Origin: Symsagittifera roscoffensis
Taxonomy: Eukaryota; Xenacoelomorpha; Acoela; Convolutidae
Direction of reading: 5' to 3'
Assembly (NCBI RefSeq): GCF_963678635.1
Contig: NC_087063.1
Location: forward strand, 53,771,074 to 53,835,073
DNA: 64,000 nt
How positions within the stretch are numbered: position 1 is the stretch's first letter; each line of letters starts with the position of its first letter. Positions 60,901 to 64,000 of this stretch are shown one piece after another. Under the pieces are notes generated by a model that worked only from the letters and a program-made list of their open reading frames with translations, did no database searches and was not told the origin of the DNA. The position numbers were made by a program, and so were the translations under genes.

Positions 60901-63900
60901 AAAAAAAAGTTCATACTATAACACAAGCTATGCTTGTGTAAATAAGGAAAAGATTAAAATACACCTTGAGAAAAAAAATTGAACAATAATTTTTATATTA
61001 GGAGTTATACGTTCTCACATCTCCTTCGCGACCGCTTGTAATTTTATTAACGCTAGCCATCAATAAGCAGCCAAATCCGAGCAAAAAAAACTATTTCAAG
61101 TTTTTTCTTGCATAAAAAATCTGGCTCAGTTGCGATTCTATTAATTTGGTCAGTTTACAATAAACTTATTTACTTACTTTGTTCTTAGTACTATCACATT
61201 CTAGGAGTATTACGTTCTCATATCTACTTCTCCAGCGCTTAAAATTTTACTATCATTAGCCACCAATATAGCAGCGAAATTCGAGCAAAAAAACTAATTC
61301 AATGTTCCGGATTTGAATCTTCGACCTTATGATAAGCAGTGTCACTCAAGGCCTCGTGACCCTTGTTTCTCTGCTTAAGTAGAGTATTAGCTGCTTAATC
61401 ACAGGAGAAATCTACTACTCGCTCTTTCAATTAAATTCTTTGTCTCAGATTTGGCTGGGTAGTTTTCGAAAAAAGTGAAAAAGATTTTAAAAAACGATCA
61501 GAAAATTTTTAAAATTGAATTTTTTAAGATGAATTTTTCTTTATCCATTTATTTTTTTCTAATTAAACGTGTGAACGGACTTTTATAGATCAAAAAAACC
61601 TCTATGCCCTCACTTTTAGATTGAATCCTATCAGATTTAGCTAGTAGTTTTCGAAAACATCATGAAAATTTTAAAAAAAACGTTAAACATTTCAAAAAAT
61701 GGATTTCCCGAAGTCGATATTGACTTTCCTGCAAAAATTAAACTGAATTAGATTCCGCGGGAAAATGCTAAGCAGCATATTACTTTGATAGAACTTTCAG
61801 TCTTAAAAAAGTATTTTTCAAAAAAACGGGCTAAATTTCAAAAATTGGATATGTTTAAGGCCATATTTTTATTCAAAAAAACAGGGAAAAAACAGAGTTA
61901 TGAAGCCATAACTTTTTCTATCGAATTTCGGGAATAACCACTGGAAAAAGAAAGCGAAATACCCATAATTTGTACTTTTGATTGAAACCGCCATCTCAAT
62001 TTAATATTTGAGAAAAAGAAAAAAAAATTCAAAACAAATAGAACAAAAATCCCCTACTGAAACTTTCGTAGTCCGTAGAACGTGGGGTAAAATGAAGAGA
62101 CTAGCAAAAGATGCATGCACATAGAAGATCAGCCGGTTTGCCATTGGTACCAGTTTTTGATAAACGGAAGTATTTCTAGAGAAAAATTGAAATTTCAGCG
62201 AAAAGTATCAAAAGATTCCCAAGCGCCGCAAAAAAAAAACAACAAAAAACAAATCCCATGCATTTTCACATGAGCTGTTTTTTCATTCAAGACCTAACAC
62301 TAGCCAAAAATAAAACAACAACATATGCTATTAAATTGCTCATGCTTAAATAGGCTTAAAATGATCAAATTAAAATATACCAGCACTTTTATTTGCGACT
62401 TGAGTTAGAAAAACAAATTTCGAAATGTTACACTACATTTCGCTTGTAAAAAATTCAAACCGCTAAAAATCAAATTTGAGCGTGAAAAACTTTTGAGACA
62501 CTAATAAAAAAAGAAAACCAAAATGACGTGTATAAGCATCTTCACCGCGTTCATTAATTCATTGACACTTGAACCGAATGTCAACTTCAGGTAATTTAAG
62601 ACTACTGAAGGTGTTCTGACCTGAAATGGTTTGTCTAGATTGAACAGGTACTCTCTTTTGTCACTAGCTATGCTGCAGTCTATGTCTGTGTCACTACTAG
62701 CATTGATCACAATGAAAGGTAGTCTGATCACTGTGCTGGGGTCAGGCGGTTGGCCACCATTGGCCGCCTCTTCCTCTTTGTTTTGCTTCACCAGGTTCTT
62801 GAAGGCTACGTGCTAAAAAGGTCAAGTCTTGGACACAAAATGAATCATCTTCAAGACCATGGCTATATATTTTAAGATATAAAATTAAATTGAAGCAACA
62901 ATAGAGAAATGAACAAATCATTTAATACGACTTCGTTTAATACTGACTCCCCAGGATAGCAAAAAAAAATTTGCTCGCCAATACTATGTATTTTTGGGGT
63001 TCAGCCTATCAAAAATATTACCGTCTCCTCTCATAACAATAAGATATATAATTCGGAGTAATCTCACCTGTAAAATCAGTTCTTGCAATTGTGTCTTTTT
63101 TTCCATGATCCTCTGAAGCCTTTGGTCTCTTTCCAGCTAAAACAATTAGCACTCATGGAAGAAATTGCTTCCTAAATTTCAACTGGGAGCTTAGCAGAAT
63201 GCCTCAATACCTCCAGATTCTTCAATTCCTGGGCTGAGTTAGTTGGCAATCCGATCCACTTGATCTCTTTCTTGTCCTTCGAGATAATGTTCAGAGCCAT
63301 CAGCACATTGAGCGCATCATACACACGTCTGCGCACATTCTTCTGATCATACTGCTACAAAAAAAAAACAAATCTGGCTCAGCTGCAATTCTATTAATTT
63401 AGTCAGTTATACAAAAACATATTTCCTTTCTTATTTAAGTCGTATCGCTGTGAGACTAGTTTAAAAAAATCTAACTTCGGATAATAAGTCACATCGTATT
63501 TTGAGAAAACAACGCACCGCGCCACATTTGATCGATCAAGTGTTGAAATTTATAAGAGTTGTTCTTCTTTGTAACACTTGTTGACTCTTTTATAAAGTCA
63601 CTATTTCAGAAAGGGGCTCTAGATTTGAATTAGTCAACTGTCGATTGAAAAAATATGCGAAAAGGTCACATCTATCCGTGGTTCTTCAGCTTTGAGATTA
63701 TCACCTGCACGAGAAACTTTTTCTGGGTTAACTGTTTGTCCATGGGTATCTAAATCTTCCTACCTGTTCGGAAGAAAGTGTCTCTAGTTTTTGGTTTCCG
63801 AATAACTCCGAAACCAGTTCATCGGCCACTTCGTTGTAAGTGGTCACTCCCTTATGTTGCACCTTCTGACACACCTTCATGGCGAAGTGTCTCAGTCCCT

Positions 63901-64000
63901 TCCCCTTGCTGTCGGAAGGAGTCGGCGACCAGGTGCCACTGAACCGCATCTGTTTCCTAACACGAACTCTCATCACAAATTCAAATGATTCGTGAAAGTT
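42786..64000 (-). CDS. TFDP: Transcription factor DP (E2F partner), 5' partial
   Basis: Spliced gene read right to left. Coding exons: 63764-64000 (partial), 63211-63354, 63068-63136, 62621-62812 and 42786-42974. Introns are 409, 74, 255 and 19,646 nt, all GT-AG, and every junction is phase 0. The 276 visible codons hold the winged-helix DNA-binding domain ([27 protein letters not shown], and [19 protein letters not shown] with the RRxYD DNA-contact motif). The leucine-rich dimerisation helix follows ([17 protein letters not shown]), then the DP-conserved marked-box part ([29 protein letters not shown]), and the C-terminal [15 protein letters not shown] proteins pair with E2F in the nucleus to control S-phase genes. 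The identification is secure; the N-terminus lies beyond the window or upstream. Confidence 0.93.
43100..43933. repeat. Dispersed repeat copy and unassigned intron DNA
   Basis: 43150-43520 is a diverged copy of a block also found in the gag-unit leaders (for example 1620-1915) and at 38985-39230, 40870-41110, 47240-47520 and 54560-54880. Markers are GCCAACAGACAGTTGG, GGCCTTAAA, TTCCGCTGGGAAATCTG and ATCACGTTTTT. No gene. Confidence 0.6.
43934..43945. repeat. Target site duplication, left (PLE)
   Basis: GCTTTCATGTAA, repeated exactly at 46931-46942, brackets the Penelope-like element. Confidence 0.75.
43955..44107 (+). repeat. Left pseudo-LTR of PLE
   Basis: About 95 percent identical to 46775-46927. 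Contains the hammerhead-like core at 44025-44048. Confidence 0.85.
44025..44048 (+). ncRNA. Hammerhead-like ribozyme motif, left
   Basis: CTGATGA, a 4-bp stem (GGCT/AGCC, loop GTAT), then GAAA reproduces the conserved hammerhead core, which PLE pseudo-LTRs are known to carry. A short stem III (ATT/AAT) and an ATA cleavage triplet can be drawn. Stem I pairing is poor, so activity is doubtful. Confidence 0.5.
44224..45985 (+). pseudogene. PLE reverse transcriptase, broken
   Basis: The N-terminal PLE region is at 44224-44592 ([20 protein letters not shown]). RT continues over several frames: [49 protein letters not shown] (44991-45278), [19 protein letters not shown] (motif A region, 45300), [16 protein letters not shown] (motif B, about 45492) and [11 protein letters not shown] (motif C, YVDD at 45824-45835). 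Lesions are stops at 44581, 44888, 44976, 45276 and 45770 and frameshifts near 44590, 44845 and 45475. A PHD-like finger interrupts the stretch between motifs B and C. Confidence 0.85.
45617..45766 (+). other. PHD-like zinc finger inserted in PLE RT
   Basis: In the same frame as motifs B and C the translation gives C-x2-C-x12-C-x2-C-x4-H-x2-C-x19-C-x-[15 protein letters not shown], then [17 protein letters not shown] and LLFCGCR. This is the C4HC3 pattern of PHD fingers, with the usual aromatic before His (WFH). The insert adds roughly 50-75 residues where PLE RTs normally have a short linker. Only one stop (45770) separates it from YVDD. Confidence 0.75.
45969..46811 (+). pseudogene. PLE RT thumb/linker and GIY-YIG endonuclease
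   Basis: 280 codons, collinear with PLE C-termini. [20 protein letters not shown] followed by [12 protein letters not shown] matches the GIY-YIG fold signature, but the second motif has VVQ instead of YIG-type residues. H and C residues (KHFRDC, HDTGKL) follow as in the family. Probably inactive. Confidence 0.8.
46775..46927 (+). repeat. Right pseudo-LTR of PLE
   Basis: Matches 43955-44107. Carries a second hammerhead-like core at 46845-46868, with GAAC instead of GAAA. Confidence 0.85.
46931..46942. repeat. Target site duplication, right (PLE)
   Basis: Exact copy of 43934-43945. Confidence 0.75.
46943..48475. other. Intron DNA of DP, one dispersed repeat
   Basis: A diverged copy of the GCCGACAGACAGTTGG block lies at about 47255-47520. 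The remainder is AT-rich without coding, RNA or repeat signals I can support. Confidence 0.5.
48476..49800. repeat. TGGA-type minisatellite
   Basis: About 1.3 kb of imperfect ATGGATGGCTGG / TTGGATGGATGA words on the plus strand. Antisense frames read as His/Ser/Pro/Ile repeats and are not genes. A shorter related block is at 52380-52690. Confidence 0.9.
49801..50231. repeat. Satellite monomers before LINE
   Basis: Two to three monomers of the ~150-170 bp family (ATTTCTCGAAAACTATGAAG, GAGCAGTTATATTA). They are repeated at 52690-53102 as part of a local duplication. Confidence 0.7.
50232..52380 (+). mobile_element. 5'-truncated LINE, degenerate
   Basis: Starts inside the endonuclease domain ([15 protein letters not shown], then [17 protein letters not shown], the conserved SDH end of the AP-endonuclease). 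RT follows in several frames with many stops: SLLCNS, a [17 protein letters not shown] palm motif at about 51510-51570, and a C-terminal YLGS / RYLGHVL region at 51850-52105. The 3' end is a short (ACTGA)n tail near 52365. The layout fits a non-LTR element of the RTE/CR1 type. Strongly decayed. Confidence 0.75.
52381..53285. repeat. Partial duplication of TGGA-satellite-LINE segment
   Basis: 52381-53285 repeats 49491-50415 with an offset of about 2.89 kb: TGGA words, satellite monomers, then the first ~180 bp of the LINE ([15 protein letters not shown] at about 53110-53280). The second LINE copy stops there and returns to satellite DNA. Confidence 0.8.
53286..55290. repeat. Satellite remnants and dispersed repeats
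   Basis: 53286-53760 holds further ~170-bp monomers. 53890-54010 is the GCAATATACGATATAG module. 54560-54880 is a copy of the GCCAACAGAAAGTTGG block. No gene is supported. Confidence 0.65.
55293..55376 (-). other. tRNA-like module, array unit 1
   Basis: Minus strand: A box AGTGGCTAAGGGG, then an anticodon-arm-like CTAAATCTC, an extended variable region and B box GATTCGAATCC. The 84-base span and long variable arm suggest a Leu/Ser-type tRNA ancestor. T-stem pairing is poor. Confidence 0.55.
56806..56889 (-). other. tRNA-like module, array unit 2
   Basis: Identical in layout to 55293-55376. Confidence 0.55.
58320..58402 (-). other. tRNA-like module, array unit 3
   Basis: Identical in layout to 55293-55376. 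Confidence 0.55.
59833..59917 (-). other. tRNA-like module, diverged unit 4
   Basis: Minus strand AGTGGCTGAGGGGGTAG is closer to a true A box. The anticodon stem GAGA/TCTC pairs around CTCTAAA. This copy looks nearest to the ancestral tRNA but still lacks a proper T stem (GATTCGAAACC). Confidence 0.55.
60231..62620. repeat. Intron DNA with dispersed repeats
   Basis: 60293-60317 forms a 10-bp hairpin (GGCGCCCCAA with TTGGGGTGCC). 60470-60860 matches 41210-41520 and has a tRNA-like module at 60679-60772. Another lies at 61303-61374. The remainder is AT-rich, without a gene. Confidence 0.6.
61303..61374 (-). other. tRNA-like module
   Basis: Minus strand B box AGATTCAAATCCGG, like the gag-unit module at 2131-2200 but with a diverged A-box half. 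Confidence 0.4.
62621..62812 (-). CDS. TFDP: DP exon: conserved dimerisation region
   Basis: 64 codons, [20 protein letters not shown] to [11 protein letters not shown], between acceptor CTTTTTAG and donor CAG/GTCAGA. The reading frame continues past the donor but stops making DP-like sequence there. Confidence 0.92.
63068..63136 (-). CDS. TFDP: DP exon: dimerisation helix
   Basis: 23 codons between acceptor GTTTTAG and donor [29 protein letters not shown] is the start of the DP coiled coil. Too short to stand out as a reading frame by itself. Confidence 0.9.
63211..63354 (-). CDS. TFDP: DP exon: RRxYD winged-helix part
   Basis: Acceptor TTGTAG, donor GAG/GTATTG. 48 codons, [18 protein letters not shown] to [12 protein letters not shown], collinear with vertebrate DP1. 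Confidence 0.93.
63764..64000 (-). CDS. TFDP: DP exon: start of DNA-binding domain
   Basis: Open from the window edge; ends TCTTCCGAACAG before donor GTAGGA. Encodes [19 protein letters not shown] through [11 protein letters not shown]. Whether translation starts at the ATG at 63973 or further upstream cannot be decided here, because the frame stays open to the edge. Confidence 0.85.

Overview
This is a eukaryotic, almost certainly metazoan (probably invertebrate) window. It is AT-rich. It holds two host genes, both on the minus strand, in about 60 kb of nested and tandemly amplified repeats. The animal assignment rests on a split gene with the conserved cell-cycle factor DP (partner of E2F), an FCHO/SGIP1-type endocytic adaptor, and the mix of retroelements (Ty1/copia-like, Ty3/gypsy-like, Penelope-like, a LINE and several tRNA-related repeats). 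I cannot name the species.

Layout. 1-18.9 kb: polypurine low-complexity DNA and a tandem array of about 2.97-kb units (five copies, one truncated). Each full unit carries a non-coding leader with a tRNA-like module and a copia-type gag. The first 4.4 kb of the window recurs at 8.47-12.9 kb as a higher-order duplication. 18.8-31.9 kb: the last unit runs on into a copia-like pol (protease, integrase, C-terminal part, scrap of RT). That pol is split by a complete but dead Ty3/gypsy-like LTR element (LTRs at 19968-20276 and 30491-30799). Inside the gypsy element a 1.66-kb RT/RNase H/spacer segment is repeated in tandem, three full copies plus one internally deleted copy. 32-35.2 kb: a degenerate ~150-170 bp satellite with an inverted junction, a GATA microsatellite and a tRNA-like dispersed repeat.

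35.6-38.3 kb: an 880-codon uninterrupted gene for an FCHO/SGIP1-family protein. 38.9-41.2 kb: a roughly 1-kb-armed inverted repeat made of the same dispersed element. 42.8-64.0 kb: the DP gene, read right to left. Five coding exons are identifiable (the 5' one runs off the window). Four lie within 62.6-64.0 kb. The last is at 42786-42974, beyond a 19.6-kb intron.

That intron holds a Penelope-like element (43946-46930, 12-bp target duplication, terminal direct repeats with a hammerhead-like motif, and a PHD-like zinc finger inside its reverse transcriptase), a TGGA-type minisatellite, a 5'-truncated LINE that has been partly duplicated, a 1.51-kb tandem array (55.3-60.2 kb) with a tRNA-like module in each unit, and several more dispersed repeats.

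All transposon genes seen here carry stops, frameshifts or deletions, so nothing suggests an active element. The two host genes look intact over the visible parts. The most unusual item is the PHD-like finger between RT motifs B and C of the Penelope-like element. Several large tandem duplications could be genuine or assembly artefacts; long reads would decide.
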